Below, piece after piece: positions 1 to 9,263 of a stretch of 64,000 bases of DNA (its first letter is position 1; the number at the start of each line of letters is the position of its first letter). The stretch is taken from positions 77,155 through 141,154 of the forward strand of contig CAZRBW010000001.1 of assembly GCA_964598395.1 (NCBI GenBank). Direction: 5' to 3'. Made by a program: the position numbers and the translations under genes. The notes under the pieces are model-generated. The model did not search any database. It was not told the origin of the DNA and saw only the letters and a list, made by a program, of their open reading frames with translations. Source of the DNA: CAXBDP01 sp964598395 (GTDB lineage: Bacteria > Bacteroidota > Bacteroidia > Cytophagales > Cyclobacteriaceae).

Positions 1-2
1 TG

Positions 3-428
3 GTATTTTATACTAATTATGATAGTCGCAAAGGCTTGCAACTTATAAAGCATCCTCAAGCCTGCATTACTTTCTTTTGGCCCGAATTGGAAAGACAAAT
101 CCGGATTGAAGGCTTGGTTGAAAAAGTTTCTTCTGAAATGTCAGATGAATACTTCAATTCAAGACCAGTTTCTAGTCGACTTGGCGCTATTGCCTCTCCA
201 CAAAGCAAGAAAATTGAATCTAGAGACATCTTAGAAGCAGAGTTTTCCAAGGTTATTGATTCATATAAGAATATTGAAATTATTAGGCCCGACCATTGGG
301 GCGGGTTTATCCTAAAGCCAGATTACTTCGAATTTTGGCAAGGACGATCAAGCAGACTGCATGACAGAATTGTGTACGAACAAATTCAAAAATCAAATGA
401 TTGGACTATTAGTAGGCTTGCTCCTTAA
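3..428 (+). CDS. pdxH: Pyridoxamine 5'-phosphate oxidase, C-terminal part (5' end outside window)
   Basis: FMN enzyme that oxidises pyridoxamine or pyridoxine 5'-phosphate to PLP in the cytosol. The reading frame is already open at the window edge and begins VFYTNYDSRKG, the PdxH substrate and FMN-binding segment. A start at the in-frame TTG (position 36) would cut that motif, so the gene clearly begins upstream. The C-terminus carries the family signature: FEFWQGRSSRLHDR and a terminal RLAP. Its stop overlaps the stop of the convergent bshB1 gene by 4 bases. Identification is firm; only the N-terminal third is missing. Confidence 0.95.
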   Translation, partial: VFYTNYDSRKGLQLIKHPQACITFFWPELERQIRIEGLVEKVSSEMSDEYFNSRPVSSRLGAIASPQSKKIESRDILEAEFSKVIDSYKNIEIIRPDHWGGFILKPDYFEFWQGRSSRLHDRIVYEQIQKSNDWTISRLAP

Positions 429-1141
429 GTTAGGTCAAATAGATTTTTAACTCCAATTTTTCTTGCCACAGTAAAACCTTCTCCATATTTGCTATTGATA
501 GCATGACCAAATTCTTTCGCTCTAGCTTCTAGAAAACTCATAAATTCTGGGCTTGAAATAAAAGACTGTGGTTCATTACTATTAGGATCATAAAATTGAG
601 ATTTGAAGGCCTTTATAGACGCTAGCTTTCCATCCCAATTATCCGAAATGTCAACAATTACATCAGGATTTATATAGTTGTTTTGGATATAGTGGTACAC
701 CACTTTTGGTCTCCATGGTTCTTGCAATTTTCCATCAAGTTCTGTTGCCACCATTCTAAGCCCACTAACAAATATAGCATCGCGTACAACATCTGCTCCT
801 TTACCATGGTCTGGATGTCGATCAGTCACTGCATTGGCTAAAATGATTTCAGGCTTGTATTTGCGAATCATTTTCACAATTTCAATCTGGTGATCCTTAT
901 CGTTTACAAAAAAGCCATCTTTAAACCCAAGATTTTCACGAGCATGAATACCCATTATTTTAGAAGCGGCTTCGGACTCTTTTAAGCGAATTTCTGGAGT
1001 TCCTCTTGTTCCCAATTCACCTCTGGTTAAATCAACAATCCCAACCTTGTAACCTTGCTTTACATGGGAGATGATTGTTCCGCTACAAGATAATTCTATA
1101 TCATCTGGATGGCTTGCAAATGCTAGTATGTCTAATTTCAT
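425..1141 (-). CDS. bshB1: Bacillithiol biosynthesis deacetylase BshB1
   Basis: Zinc-dependent LmbE/PIG-L family enzyme that removes the acetyl group from GlcNAc-malate in bacillithiol synthesis. The zinc and catalytic motif HPDD lies at residues 11-14 and a second histidine motif HPDH at 109-112. Length (238 aa) and the segments LTRGELGTRGT and NLGFKDGFF match the BshB1 subfamily rather than generic PIG-L proteins. bshA and bshC are not in the window. It implies that bacillithiol is the low-molecular-weight thiol, as in many Bacteroidota. The gene is convergent with pdxH and lies 34 bases downstream of the M23 peptidase gene. Confidence 0.93.
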   Translation of the reverse strand: MKLDILAFASHPDDIELSCSGTIISHVKQGYKVGIVDLTRGELGTRGTPEIRLKESEAASKIMGIHARENLGFKDGFFVNDKDHQIEIVKMIRKYKPEIILANAVTDRHPDHGKGADVVRDAIFVSGLRMVATELDGKLQEPWRPKVVYHYIQNNYINPDVIVDISDNWDGKLASIKAFKSQFYDPNSNEPQSFISSPEFMSFLEARAKEFGHAINSKYGEGFTVARKIGVKNLFDLT

Positions 1142-1175
1142 AGGTAAAAAGTTTACACTAATATATTAAGAGTCC

Positions 1176-2234
1176 TTAATTAACCCTTAAATTTTGGCCA
1201 ATCCTCAATGTGCTGTTTTTGGAAATTCCATTCAGAGAAGTCAGTTTCGCAATGGATACACCATATCTCTTACTAATATGACTTAGCGTTTCACCACTTT
1301 TCACTCTGTGCCATACAATCTTACGCGCCTCTTTAATATAATCGAAAAGCCCTGCATGGATTTGTAAATCCTTGACTAATAAATCCCCTTTCTCAAAATC
1401 AAAAATTGATTTGGGGTCAATAGCATTACCGAGATATCTAAGTTCAAAATGGAGATGTGGGCCTGTACTACGTCCCGTATTTCCTCCCAAACCAATCAAA
1501 TCTCCAGCTTTCACTTCATCTCCAACTTTTACAAGAAATTTAGATAAATGCCCGTATAATGATTCAAGTCCATTTGCATGGCGGACCACTAAGTAATTAC
1601 CATAACCATTTCTTTCAAACTGCCGGACTCGCACAATTCCATCGAATGCTGCTAAAACACTATCTCCAACATTCAAAGATAGATCCTGTCCAAAGTGCCA
1701 TCTTAGACGACGAAAGCCAAAGTCTGAGGTAATTCTATTTACTTTTATTGGCATTGCCCAATTTCTCCCATTGAGCGTATCGAACAAAGCTAGAATAAGC
1801 GTATCAGTCAATTTTGTAACATCTACATCGTAAGGGTTTAGTTTGTAGGAATCCCAAACTGAAAAATATTCATAAGAACTTACCCAAACACAATCAATTT
1901 TGAGCTCTTCGGTAATCGAAACGTACTTTGGTATATTATCTACCCAAGTATTAGTACTATCCTCTGCTAATAAGCTTCGTTCTTTTTTCAAGAAATTTTC
2001 AAATTCCAATAAGCTCTCCCTTAATTTTGAATCAATATCTATTTGATCTAATTCATAATAAAAAGGATCTTCAACAACTGGAATTGGCTCTACATTTAAT
2101 CGAATAACATCGGTTGAAGTTTTCTTTCTCTGTTTCTTTTGGGCTATGACAGCACTTGAATCAAAAAGAATGAGAAGACAAATCACAATAAAAGGTGTCC
2201 ATCTTCTCATAATATTTTGCTTCATTAACATCAA
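1176..2234 (-). CDS. M23 peptidoglycan endopeptidase with C-terminal LysM
   Basis: Exported cell-wall hydrolase. An N-terminal hydrophobic signal (residues about 12-31, ending VIAQ) is followed by a Bacteroidota-specific region. Then comes the lysostaphin-type M23 domain with zinc ligands H180 and D184 (HFGQD) and HLH at 260-262. One LysM domain (about 309-352) should bind peptidoglycan. All expected M23 ligands are present, so it is likely active. The start abuts the trxB stop; Met9 (position 2210) directly precedes the signal peptide and is an equally good start. Probably co-transcribed with trxB. Confidence 0.9.
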   Translation of the reverse strand: MMLMKQNIMRRWTPFIVICLLILFDSSAVIAQKKQRKKTSTDVIRLNVEPIPVVEDPFYYELDQIDIDSKLRESLLEFENFLKKERSLLAEDSTNTWVDNIPKYVSITEELKIDCVWVSSYEYFSVWDSYKLNPYDVDVTKLTDTLILALFDTLNGRNWAMPIKVNRITSDFGFRRLRWHFGQDLSLNVGDSVLAAFDGIVRVRQFERNGYGNYLVVRHANGLESLYGHLSKFLVKVGDEVKAGDLIGLGGNTGRSTGPHLHFELRYLGNAIDPKSIFDFEKGDLLVKDLQIHAGLFDYIKEARKIVWHRVKSGETLSHISKRYGVSIAKLTSLNGISKNSTLRIGQNLRVN

Positions 2235-3173
2235 TTATTCCATGTGTTTCTCTGCCAAAAATCTCTCTGCATCTAGGGCAGCCATACAGCCGGTACCAGC
2301 GGCAGTAACTGCTTGGCGGTATATTTTATCTTGCGCATCACCGCTAGCAAATACTCCACCAATATTTGTGTGAGTACTGCCTGGTTTAGTAATTAAATAA
2401 CCTTGCTCATCCATGTCCAAAATCTGTTTGAAGATACCGGTATTTGGTTCATGTCCAATCGCGATAAAAAATCCCTTGGCTTTTATTTCTCTTTTCTCAC
2501 CAGTCCGGTTATTTAAAACCCTTACAGCCTCAACCTCATCTTCTCCCAATATTTCATCAGTTTCCGTATTCCATAGCACTTCAATATTTGACTTGCTCAA
2601 TACTCTCTTTTGCATAATTTGAGAAGCTCTCATCTCATCTCGTCGCACAAGCATATATACCTTACTACAAATATTGGAAAGATAACTAGCTTCTTCACAA
2701 GCTGTATCTCCAGCGCCAACTACCACTACGTCATTTCCTCTAAAAAAGAAGCCATCACAAACAGCGCAGGCAGAAACACCTTTACCATTTAGTCTTTCTT
2801 CTGAAGGTAATCCAAGCCATTTGGCAGATGCTCCTGTAGCTATAATTACGGCTTCAGCTTCAAGTTCCTTTTCATCATCAACTATAACTTTATGTGGATA
2901 GCCAGAAAAATCAACTTTAGTAACCATTCCATAACGCACATCAGTCCCAAATCTTTCTGCTTGTTTTTGAAATTCCATCATCATTTCTGGGCCTTGGATT
3001 CCATTTGGATATCCAGGATAGTTCTCAACATCTGTAGTTATGGTAAGTTGTCCACCAGGCTGACTGCCCATATACATCACCGGTTTTAGTCCTGCTCTTG
3101 CAGCATAAATTGCCGCAGTGTATCCTGCAGGTCCTGATCCTATAATCAATACTGTAACTTTTTCTGCACTCAT
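2235..3173 (-). CDS. trxB: Thioredoxin-disulfide reductase
   Basis: NADPH-dependent flavoprotein that reduces thioredoxin. An N-terminal FAD Rossmann motif (GSGPAG, residues 12-17), the redox pair CAVC at 136-139, a second nucleotide-binding fold (VVVGAGDTACEEA) and the terminal GDA segment are all intact. The 312 aa length is normal for low-molecular-weight bacterial TrxB. It is followed without a gap by the M23 peptidase gene and lies downstream of the primary sigma factor gene, from which it is separated by a hairpin terminator. Confidence 0.96.
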   Translation of the reverse strand: MSAEKVTVLIIGSGPAGYTAAIYAARAGLKPVMYMGSQPGGQLTITTDVENYPGYPNGIQGPEMMMEFQKQAERFGTDVRYGMVTKVDFSGYPHKVIVDDEKELEAEAVIIATGASAKWLGLPSEERLNGKGVSACAVCDGFFFRGNDVVVVGAGDTACEEASYLSNICSKVYMLVRRDEMRASQIMQKRVLSKSNIEVLWNTETDEILGEDEVEAVRVLNNRTGEKREIKAKGFFIAIGHEPNTGIFKQILDMDEQGYLITKPGSTHTNIGGVFASGDAQDKIYRQAVTAAGTGCMAALDAERFLAEKHME

Positions 3174-3231
3174 TTATTGTTGGGTTTAAAAAACAATAAG
3201 ATAATTTTTTAATATTCTCTGTTAAAAAGAA

Positions 3232-3257
3232 AAAGGTCGCCATGAATGGAGACCTTT
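3232..3257 (-). terminator. Rho-independent terminator after the sigma factor gene
   Basis: Arms AAAGGTC (3232-3238) and GACCTTT (3251-3257) pair, with an inner CCAT/ATGG extension and a single mismatch. Reading the minus strand, the hairpin is followed by TTTCTTTTTAAC. It sits 23 bases after the sigma-factor stop and separates that gene from trxB. Confidence 0.75.
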
Positions 3258-3279
3258 ATGTTTTACAATATTTAAAACA

Positions 3280-4143
3280 TTAACCTAAATAAGGTTTTAA
3301 AGCCTTACTTCTGCTAGTGTGTCTTAATCTTCTGATTGCCTTCTCTTTAATTTGTCTAACACGCTCTCTAGTCAAATTAAATTTCTCTCCAATTTCCTCT
3401 AAAGTCATACTGTGCTCTCCATTCAAACCGAAGTATAAAGTAATCACATCTGCCTCCCGTTGAGTGAGGGTTGATAAAGCTCTCTGCACTTCCTTACGTA
3501 GCGAGTCATTCATTAACTCAGAGTCTGGAGTGACTTCCATATCATTCTCCAACACATCTAACAGGGAATTTTCTTCACCTTGAACAAACGGGGCATCCAT
3601 TGATACGTGACGACCAGAAATTTTCATGGTATCCACAACCTCTGATGTGGAAACTTCCAATACCTCTGCAAGCTCTTCTGGACTTGGTTCTCTTTCGAAA
3701 CGTTGCTCAAGTTCAGAGAAAGTTTTCGAGATTTTATTGAGAGAGCCTACTCTATTAAGCGGCAATCTAACGATACGAGACTGCTCAGCTAGAGCTTGAA
3801 GAATTGATTGTCTAATCCACCATACTGCATATGAGATAAACTTGAAGCCTCTAGTTTCATCGAATCTTTGTGCAGCCTTGATCAAACCTAAGTTTCCCTC
3901 ATTGATCAAATCACCTAGCGACAAGCCTTGATTTTGGTATTGTTTTGCAACAGAAACCACGAATCTAAGATTGGCCTTAGTAAGTTTTTCAAGAGCTAAT
4001 TGGTCGCCAGCACGAATTCTTTTCGCTAAATCTACCTCCTCATCTGGAGTTAAAAGGTCTACTTTACCAATCTCTTGTAAATACTTATCTAGGGATTGAC
4101 TCTCCCTATTCGTAATCTGTTTACTAATTTTTAATTGTCTCAT
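3280..4143 (-). CDS. rpoD: Primary (RpoD/SigA-type) RNA polymerase sigma factor
   Basis: Group-1 sigma factor of the short Bacteroidota type (287 aa). It lacks region 1.1 and starts with region 1.2 (YLQEIGKVDLLTPDEE, from about residue 21). Region 2 (about 58-118) includes NLRFVVSVAKQY and the melting segment FKFISYAVWWIRQSI. Region 3 follows, and region 4 ends with the helix-turn-helix MTLEEIGEKFNLTRERVRQI. This factor is expected to read the TTTG / TAnnTTTG promoters found before rpsO and tRNA-Met in this window. A group-2 paralogue cannot be excluded without the full genome, but length and sequence fit the housekeeping factor. Confidence 0.93.
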   Translation of the reverse strand: MRQLKISKQITNRESQSLDKYLQEIGKVDLLTPDEEVDLAKRIRAGDQLALEKLTKANLRFVVSVAKQYQNQGLSLGDLINEGNLGLIKAAQRFDETRGFKFISYAVWWIRQSILQALAEQSRIVRLPLNRVGSLNKISKTFSELEQRFEREPSPEELAEVLEVSTSEVVDTMKISGRHVSMDAPFVQGEENSLLDVLENDMEVTPDSELMNDSLRKEVQRALSTLTQREADVITLYFGLNGEHSMTLEEIGEKFNLTRERVRQIKEKAIRRLRHTSRSKALKPYLG

Positions 4144-4217
4144 TCACTAGGGGTTTTTCGTATCGAACAACGTTGACTTGAGTAATTATAGTTCCTATTG
4201 TCACTGTTTGTTAAAAT

Positions 4218-6347
4218 TTAAGACTGACTTTTTTCTGGCTTAGGTAAAAGCACCTTACGTGATAACTTAAATTTACCAGTTTTCTTATCAATGTCTAATA
4301 GTTTTACTTTGATATTTTCACCTACTTCAAGTACCCCTTCCAAGGTGTCTAATCTCTCCCATTTAACTTCAGAAATATGCAAAAGACCATCTTTTCCTGG
4401 CATTATTTCTACAAAAGCACCGTAAGGTTGGATTGATTTCACTTTCCCATCGTACACTTCACCAATTTCTGGAACAGCTACTATAGCTTTTACTCTTCTC
4501 AAAGCATTTTCCATTGCTTCTTTACTAACCGAGAATATACTAACAACACCACCTTTATCAATCTCTTCGATCAATACGGTAGCACCAGTTTCTTTTTGGA
4601 TTTCTTGGACAACTTTACCTCCTGGCCCAATTACCGCACCGATCATTTCTCGTTCGATATGCAATACTGCAAATCTTGGCGCAGTCTCTTTGTAGTCAGT
4701 TTTTGGTTCAGAAATGGTTTTGTTCATTTCATTTAATATATGAGCTCTACCCTCTTTTGCTTGGTAAAGCGCTTCTTTCAAAACATCGAAAGACAAACCT
4801 TCAATTTTCATGTCCATTTGGCAAGCAGTAATACCTTTGCTTGTACCGGTTACTTTAAAATCCATATCGCCTAAGTGATCTTCATCTCCAAGGATATCGG
4901 ATAATACGGTGTATTTACCAGTTTTGCTGTCGGTAATCATACCCATTGCAATACCAGATACGGCAGCTTTAATTGGAATACCAGCATCCATCATTGCCAA
5001 TGACCCCGCGCAAACAGTTGCCATGGACGAAGAACCATTAGATTCAAGAATATCAGATACAATTCTGATTGTGTAAGGATTTTCGGAAGATGGCGGGAGG
5101 ACTTTTTTCAAAGCTCTCAAAGCTAAATTCCCATGACCTACTTCTCTTCTGCCAACACCTCTATTAGGCTTTACTTCACCTGTAGAAAATCCTGGGAAAT
5201 TATAATGAAGCATAAACTTGTTATAGCCAGAAGACATTGCCTGATCTACCATTTGGTCATCAAGCTTAGTACCTAATGTCACGGTAGTCAAAGATTGAGT
5301 TTCACCTCTTGTAAATACCGCAGAACCATGTGCAGATGGTAAGTAATCGATTTCTGACCAAATCGGTCTTATCTCGTTTGGCTTTCTACCATCTAATCTC
5401 TTTTTCTCATTCAAAACCAAATTACGACAAGCTTCTTTCTCTACGTCGTGGAAATATCTTGAGATTAAACCGGAATTATATTCGTGGTCTTCTGGAAGAG
5501 ACTCAATAAATGAATTCTTCACATTTTTAAAACCAGCGCTACGTTCTTGTTTATTAGGGTTTCCAGCAGCTGCTACAGCATATACTGCATCATAGCAGTC
5601 AGCATGAATTTTTTCTTTCAACTCTAAATCATGAGTCTCATGGGAGTATTCTCTGATCGTTTTACCCACAGCTTTGCGAAGCTCCTCTTGAAAAGCGCAC
5701 ATTTGCTTTATTACAGAATGCGCCTTTTCTAAGGCTTCTACCATTAATTCTTCTGAAATTTCATTTGCTTCACCCTCAACCATCCCAATATCTTTGGCTG
5801 TACCGGCTACAATAAAATTCAATTCAGACTCATCAATAACTTCTTGATTTGGGTTTATCTTAAATTCACCGTTGTGATATACTACTCTTACTTCAGCTGT
5901 TGGGCCATTAAATGGAATATCCGAAACCATAAGTGCAGCTGATGCTGCTAAGCCTGCCAATGCATCTGGCAGCACATTTTTATCAGCAGAAATTAATTGA
6001 ATTCCTAATTGAGTATCTGCATGATAATCATCTGGAAATAAAGGTCTTATTGCCCTATCTACAATACGGCAAATTAATACTTCGTGATCTGATAATCTAC
6101 CTTCTCTTTTCAAAAATCCTCCTGGGATCTTACCAGCTGAGGCAAATTTTTCTTGATAATCAACTGATAGTGGTAGAAAATCTACACCTTCCATTGCTTC
6201 TTTTTTGGCTACTACAGTTGCTAAAAGCATTGTATTACCCATCCTTAACACTACTGCCCCGTCGGCTTGTTTCGCTAATTTTCCTGTTTCAATTGTAATT
6301 TCCCTGCCATCTTCAAGTCTTAGGGATTTCGTGATAACGTTTAACAT
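4218..6347 (-). CDS. pnp: Polyribonucleotide nucleotidyltransferase (PNPase)
   Basis: Phosphorolytic 3'-5' exoribonuclease. The 709 aa protein shows the full architecture: first RNase PH-like domain (residues about 10-145), the all-alpha linker, the second catalytic RNase PH domain, a KH domain (IGPGGKVVQEIQKETG, around 565-580) and a C-terminal S1 domain ending FKLSRKVLLPKPEKS. It follows rpsO on the same strand, the widespread rpsO-pnp order, but a strong hairpin lies between them. An exact GCGGGAGG octamer (reverse to the gene) occurs at 5093. Confidence 0.97.
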   Translation of the reverse strand: MLNVITKSLRLEDGREITIETGKLAKQADGAVVLRMGNTMLLATVVAKKEAMEGVDFLPLSVDYQEKFASAGKIPGGFLKREGRLSDHEVLICRIVDRAIRPLFPDDYHADTQLGIQLISADKNVLPDALAGLAASAALMVSDIPFNGPTAEVRVVYHNGEFKINPNQEVIDESELNFIVAGTAKDIGMVEGEANEISEELMVEALEKAHSVIKQMCAFQEELRKAVGKTIREYSHETHDLELKEKIHADCYDAVYAVAAAGNPNKQERSAGFKNVKNSFIESLPEDHEYNSGLISRYFHDVEKEACRNLVLNEKKRLDGRKPNEIRPIWSEIDYLPSAHGSAVFTRGETQSLTTVTLGTKLDDQMVDQAMSSGYNKFMLHYNFPGFSTGEVKPNRGVGRREVGHGNLALRALKKVLPPSSENPYTIRIVSDILESNGSSSMATVCAGSLAMMDAGIPIKAAVSGIAMGMITDSKTGKYTVLSDILGDEDHLGDMDFKVTGTSKGITACQMDMKIEGLSFDVLKEALYQAKEGRAHILNEMNKTISEPKTDYKETAPRFAVLHIEREMIGAVIGPGGKVVQEIQKETGATVLIEEIDKGGVVSIFSVSKEAMENALRRVKAIVAVPEIGEVYDGKVKSIQPYGAFVEIMPGKDGLLHISEVKWERLDTLEGVLEVGENIKVKLLDIDKKTGKFKLSRKVLLPKPEKSQS

Positions 6348-6415
6348 ATTTTAATTTTAATACGATTTAATGATTTTAGCACCTTAGTGAAGGTATTGGT
6401 GAAAAAACAAAAAGA

Positions 6416-6437
6416 GGGATTCCAGTTAAGGAATCCC
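6416..6437 (-). terminator. Terminator/attenuator hairpin between rpsO and pnp
   Basis: Perfect 8-bp arms GGGATTCC (6416-6423) and GGAATCCC (6430-6437) with a 6-base loop. On the minus strand it is followed by TCTTTTTGTTTTTTC. It lies 9 bases after the rpsO stop, so pnp must be read through this hairpin or from its own promoter. Confidence 0.8.
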
Positions 6438-6446
6438 CGCTTTATG

Positions 6447-6722
6447 TTATTTACGAAGTTTCTGATCTTCTAGTACTGCTCTGTATCTTTCGATATCATT
6501 CTTATACAAGAAATTTAAAAAGCTTCTTCTTTTACCTACCATTTTCAAAAGGCCCAAACGAGTTGAGTGGTCCTTTTTGTTTTTCTTAAGATGCTCGGTA
6601 AGGTGGTTTATCCTGAAGGTAAACAGGGCAATCTGAGACTCTGGAGAACCAGTATCAGTCTTAGATTTTAACCGACCATGATTTGCGAACAGATCTTGTT
6701 TCTTCTCTTTCGTTAAATACAT
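6447..6722 (-). CDS. rpsO: 30S ribosomal protein S15
   Basis: Primary 16S rRNA-binding protein of the 30S platform. The 91 aa sequence contains the S15 hallmarks TDTGSPESQIALFTFRI and HLKKNKKDHSTRLGLLKMV, the segments that contact helices 20-22 of 16S rRNA. It lies upstream of pnp and carries its own consensus promoter 38 bases before the start codon. Confidence 0.98.
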   Translation of the reverse strand: MYLTKEKKQDLFANHGRLKSKTDTGSPESQIALFTFRINHLTEHLKKNKKDHSTRLGLLKMVGKRRSFLNFLYKNDIERYRAVLEDQKLRK

Positions 6723-6759
6723 GACTAGTCTAAAATTTATGATAAAATAAAAACAACTG

Positions 6760-6790
6760 CAAAGGTACTGATTATTATGTCAGTTTCAAA
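6760..6790 (-). promoter_or_regulatory. Bacteroidota-type promoter of rpsO
   Basis: On the minus strand a -33 element TTTG (6790-6787) is followed after exactly 19 bases by a -7 element TACCTTTG (6767-6760). This is a full match to the TTTG-N19/21-TAnnTTTG consensus of Bacteroidota primary-sigma promoters. The expected start point is near 6754, giving a leader of about 30 bases before rpsO. Confidence 0.8.
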
Positions 6791-6848
6791 TAATTATGAG
6801 AGACAAAAATTAACTCAAAATTAGATTTAAACCAACTGAAAAACTTTA

Positions 6849-8657
6849 TTATCTGCTTTCCAAAAGGTTTTCTAAATCATCCAATGATTCAATTTCTGGA
6901 GCTTCTTCCACAGGTTTTTTCTTGAAGCCATTTTTAAATTTATCTACCAATATTGCGTAGAAATCACTCTCAAATAATCGAGCATCGATCCTTGCTTGCC
7001 TTAAGAAAAATAAGCCTACTGGAAGCAAAATAAAATTGGACAACCATGATGCCATGAAAGGGCTTAGGATACCTTCCTTTCCATATTTCTCAGCAACAAT
7101 TGAAACTGTGTAGTAGAAAATAAAGAAACCAACGGATACCAATATTGGCATTCCTAAGCCTCCACGCTTTATGATCGTGCCAAGTGGCGCGCCAATTAAA
7201 AACATCACAATGCAAGTAAAGGCTCTTGCCCATTTTCCATGCTTCTCCAAGTCGTATTTATTTGCTTCTCGCTCAATATTTTTGATAGATTCAGCAAAAC
7301 TTTCAACTTGTGATTTGACTAATCTAGCTTGAGTTAAGGCTTGGCCCATCGCTCTTGCTTGAGCAAATTCAGACTTAAGTTCCTCTTCGAAGAAAAACAT
7401 ATCTTCTCTTCTAAATTCAGGAAGAGTATCTAGACTTAGAGGCTTTGGCGGGTTGATAAAGGAACCAAAAAATATCTCTGGTTGTGTTTCCGTCGCCGCT
7501 ATACCTGTAAGCCTTTCTCGCTCCTCCCGCTCTCTCCTAGCTCTTGCTGTAGCAATTAAAATCTGATTATCATTGGTAGTTGTTGAAACAGAATCTACAT
7601 TTTCAGCAACAATAGAGCTATTTAAAAGTGTATCTATCAAAAGCGAGTCTTGTGGCAATAAACTAACTGAGGCTTGGCGTTCCAATGCCAACTGCTTCCT
7701 TTCTGCTATATAGGCAGGTTCGAGCAAAGTGAATTTTCCATTCAAATAATAGTTGAAGGAACTGCCCACATTGCTAAAAAGCCTAACACGCTCATAATAT
7801 TTTTCAACATTTACTGAGTCTACGGCAAGCTGAAGCTCTTTTACATTCTTCATTAGTCGACTACCATAGAACAATTCCTCCCTCGTCCTTGAAAGCTCGA
7901 ATGATTCCAAACTAAAAACCAAGCGGGAGGAATCGAATTGAGATCTAAATAGCTCCCCAACATCCATTCTATTCACATAGGTGGTTTGTCTTGGTCCAGC
8001 GGTAGGATCTTCTGAATAACTATACCCATCATACAGCTCCAACATCAAATACTGATCGTAATGGAAAGTGTACATCCGGCCTGAATCAGCAACAATAATA
8101 TCTGTATTACCATTGTTTCCTGTATGGTCATAAATCAGAATTTTGCTCATGTATCCATCAGGGTATTTTTTCTCTGCTTTAATACTGAAATTGGGAATAT
8201 CATAGTAAAAGACTCCTTCCTTCAAACTCAAGGAAGGTTTCTTTTGCTTCAAATCCCACAACAAACTGAATGCTTTAAGGTTGGCCTTTGGCACAACTTG
8301 ATCGTTATTGTAGAACGCAAAAGCGGTAATTACGAGGATGACAAAGAAAACGGGTCTGAGGATTCGAACTAAAGAAATGCCTGCTCCTTTGATTGCTGTA
8401 ATCTCAGAGTGTTCGCCTAAATTTCCAAAGGCAATTAACGAAGCAATTAATATAGCAAGAGGTATCGCTTCCTGAGTGGATTTGATACTGAAATAACCGA
8501 ATAGTTCAAGGATGATAGCAATGCCTAAATCCTTGCCGACCAGTTCTGCTCCATACCTAATAAGTATGGGCGTAAGTAGTATGAAAACGACAATAAAAAG
8601 GGTGAGAAAAAATGGCCCTGCGAATGCGCCAAGAACCAATTTATCTATTTTTTTCAT
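6849..8657 (-). CDS. LptF/LptG family permease (LPS export)
   Basis: Inner-membrane permease of the LPS transport ABC system (YjgP/YjgQ family). Transmembrane helices lie at the N-terminus (about 12-110) and C-terminus (about 485-570), around a long periplasmic and coiled-coil region. The conserved segment YDLEKHGKWARAF followed by GAPLGTIIKRGG marks the family. At 602 aa it is much longer than the roughly 360 aa proteobacterial proteins because of an extended central region rich in Arg and Glu. Whether it is LptF or LptG cannot be settled here. An exact -7 element (minus strand, 8695-8688) without a -33 box lies upstream. Confidence 0.9.
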   Translation of the reverse strand: MKKIDKLVLGAFAGPFFLTLFIVVFILLTPILIRYGAELVGKDLGIAIILELFGYFSIKSTQEAIPLAILIASLIAFGNLGEHSEITAIKGAGISLVRILRPVFFVILVITAFAFYNNDQVVPKANLKAFSLLWDLKQKKPSLSLKEGVFYYDIPNFSIKAEKKYPDGYMSKILIYDHTGNNGNTDIIVADSGRMYTFHYDQYLMLELYDGYSYSEDPTAGPRQTTYVNRMDVGELFRSQFDSSRLVFSLESFELSRTREELFYGSRLMKNVKELQLAVDSVNVEKYYERVRLFSNVGSSFNYYLNGKFTLLEPAYIAERKQLALERQASVSLLPQDSLLIDTLLNSSIVAENVDSVSTTTNDNQILIATARARREREERERLTGIAATETQPEIFFGSFINPPKPLSLDTLPEFRREDMFFFEEELKSEFAQARAMGQALTQARLVKSQVESFAESIKNIEREANKYDLEKHGKWARAFTCIVMFLIGAPLGTIIKRGGLGMPILVSVGFFIFYYTVSIVAEKYGKEGILSPFMASWLSNFILLPVGLFFLRQARIDARLFESDFYAILVDKFKNGFKKKPVEEAPEIESLDDLENLLESR

Positions 8658-8713
8658 AATCCAGCCGGGCTTAATCTAAAGGAGCAACAAAAGTAGTTCT
8701 TTTGTTTTGCTTT

Positions 8714-9112
8714 TTAGCCTCCCACAATCTCTTTCAAAGAGTGTACCAAGCCCTCCCAAACATCCAATAATTCTTCTTCGTCGTCAATATCCGTATAATC
8801 AGTTATGCGCAAATATACAGATTCAGTTAGCTCACTAAGCTCTAGCTTCAATTCGAAGTAGCTTGGATCTTCTTCGTCCACAGGATTCCCATTTGGCAAA
8901 AATTCAAATTTCACATGATGGTTAGATCTTGCAGAAACTTGCTTTGCAAAATGGTCTTCATTGTCCCAAATGAAATTGAAGACTTTATCCTCATCTATAT
9001 TGACGTCGTCGGCAAACCATTGAGAAAGTCCTCCTGCTGTGCTTATGTATGGATAGAGCATCTTTTTGGAGGCGTTAACCGGAAATTCTGCTATAAATTT
9101 AAACTTACTCAT
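8714..9112 (-). CDS. START-like domain protein (AHSA1-type fold)
   Basis: Small soluble protein of 132 aa that resembles the Bacteroidota START-like / polyketide-cyclase superfamily. It has the N-terminal strand KFIAEFPVNASKKMLYPYIS, the GGLSQWFADDV element and a C-terminal amphipathic helix (LLDVWEGLVHSLKEIVG). Such proteins bind hydrophobic ligands, but the ligand is unknown. It lies 56 bases upstream of the lptF/G-like gene on the same strand, so the two may be co-transcribed. It is very acidic. Confidence 0.75.
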   Translation of the reverse strand: MSKFKFIAEFPVNASKKMLYPYISTAGGLSQWFADDVNIDEDKVFNFIWDNEDHFAKQVSARSNHHVKFEFLPNGNPVDEEDPSYFELKLELSELTESVYLRITDYTDIDDEEELLDVWEGLVHSLKEIVGG

Positions 9113-9180
9113 ATAAATACGTTGTGGAACAATTTAGACTTTTACTTCGACATGCACAACATAAATTTACTTCAATTTAC

Positions 9181-9213
9181 ATTGGGAAAAATAAAAGTGC
9201 TTTTCTACCTTTG
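9181..9213 (+). promoter_or_regulatory. Bacteroidota-type promoter of tRNA-Met
   Basis: A -33 TTG core (9182-9184) and a perfect -7 element TACCTTTG (9206-9213) are separated by 21 bases. The tRNA begins 50 bases further on, leaving room for a short 5' leader to be removed by RNase P. Confidence 0.75.
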
Positions 9214-9263
9214 CAGCTCTTAAAAACGGAAGGAAATAATTTGAAAATTTTCTTTTTGAATTT

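Noticed and set aside
5933..6298. 121 aa open frame opposite pnp, and similar antisense frames elsewhere
   Set aside because: They are low-complexity shadows of well-supported genes on the other strand, with no family resemblance.
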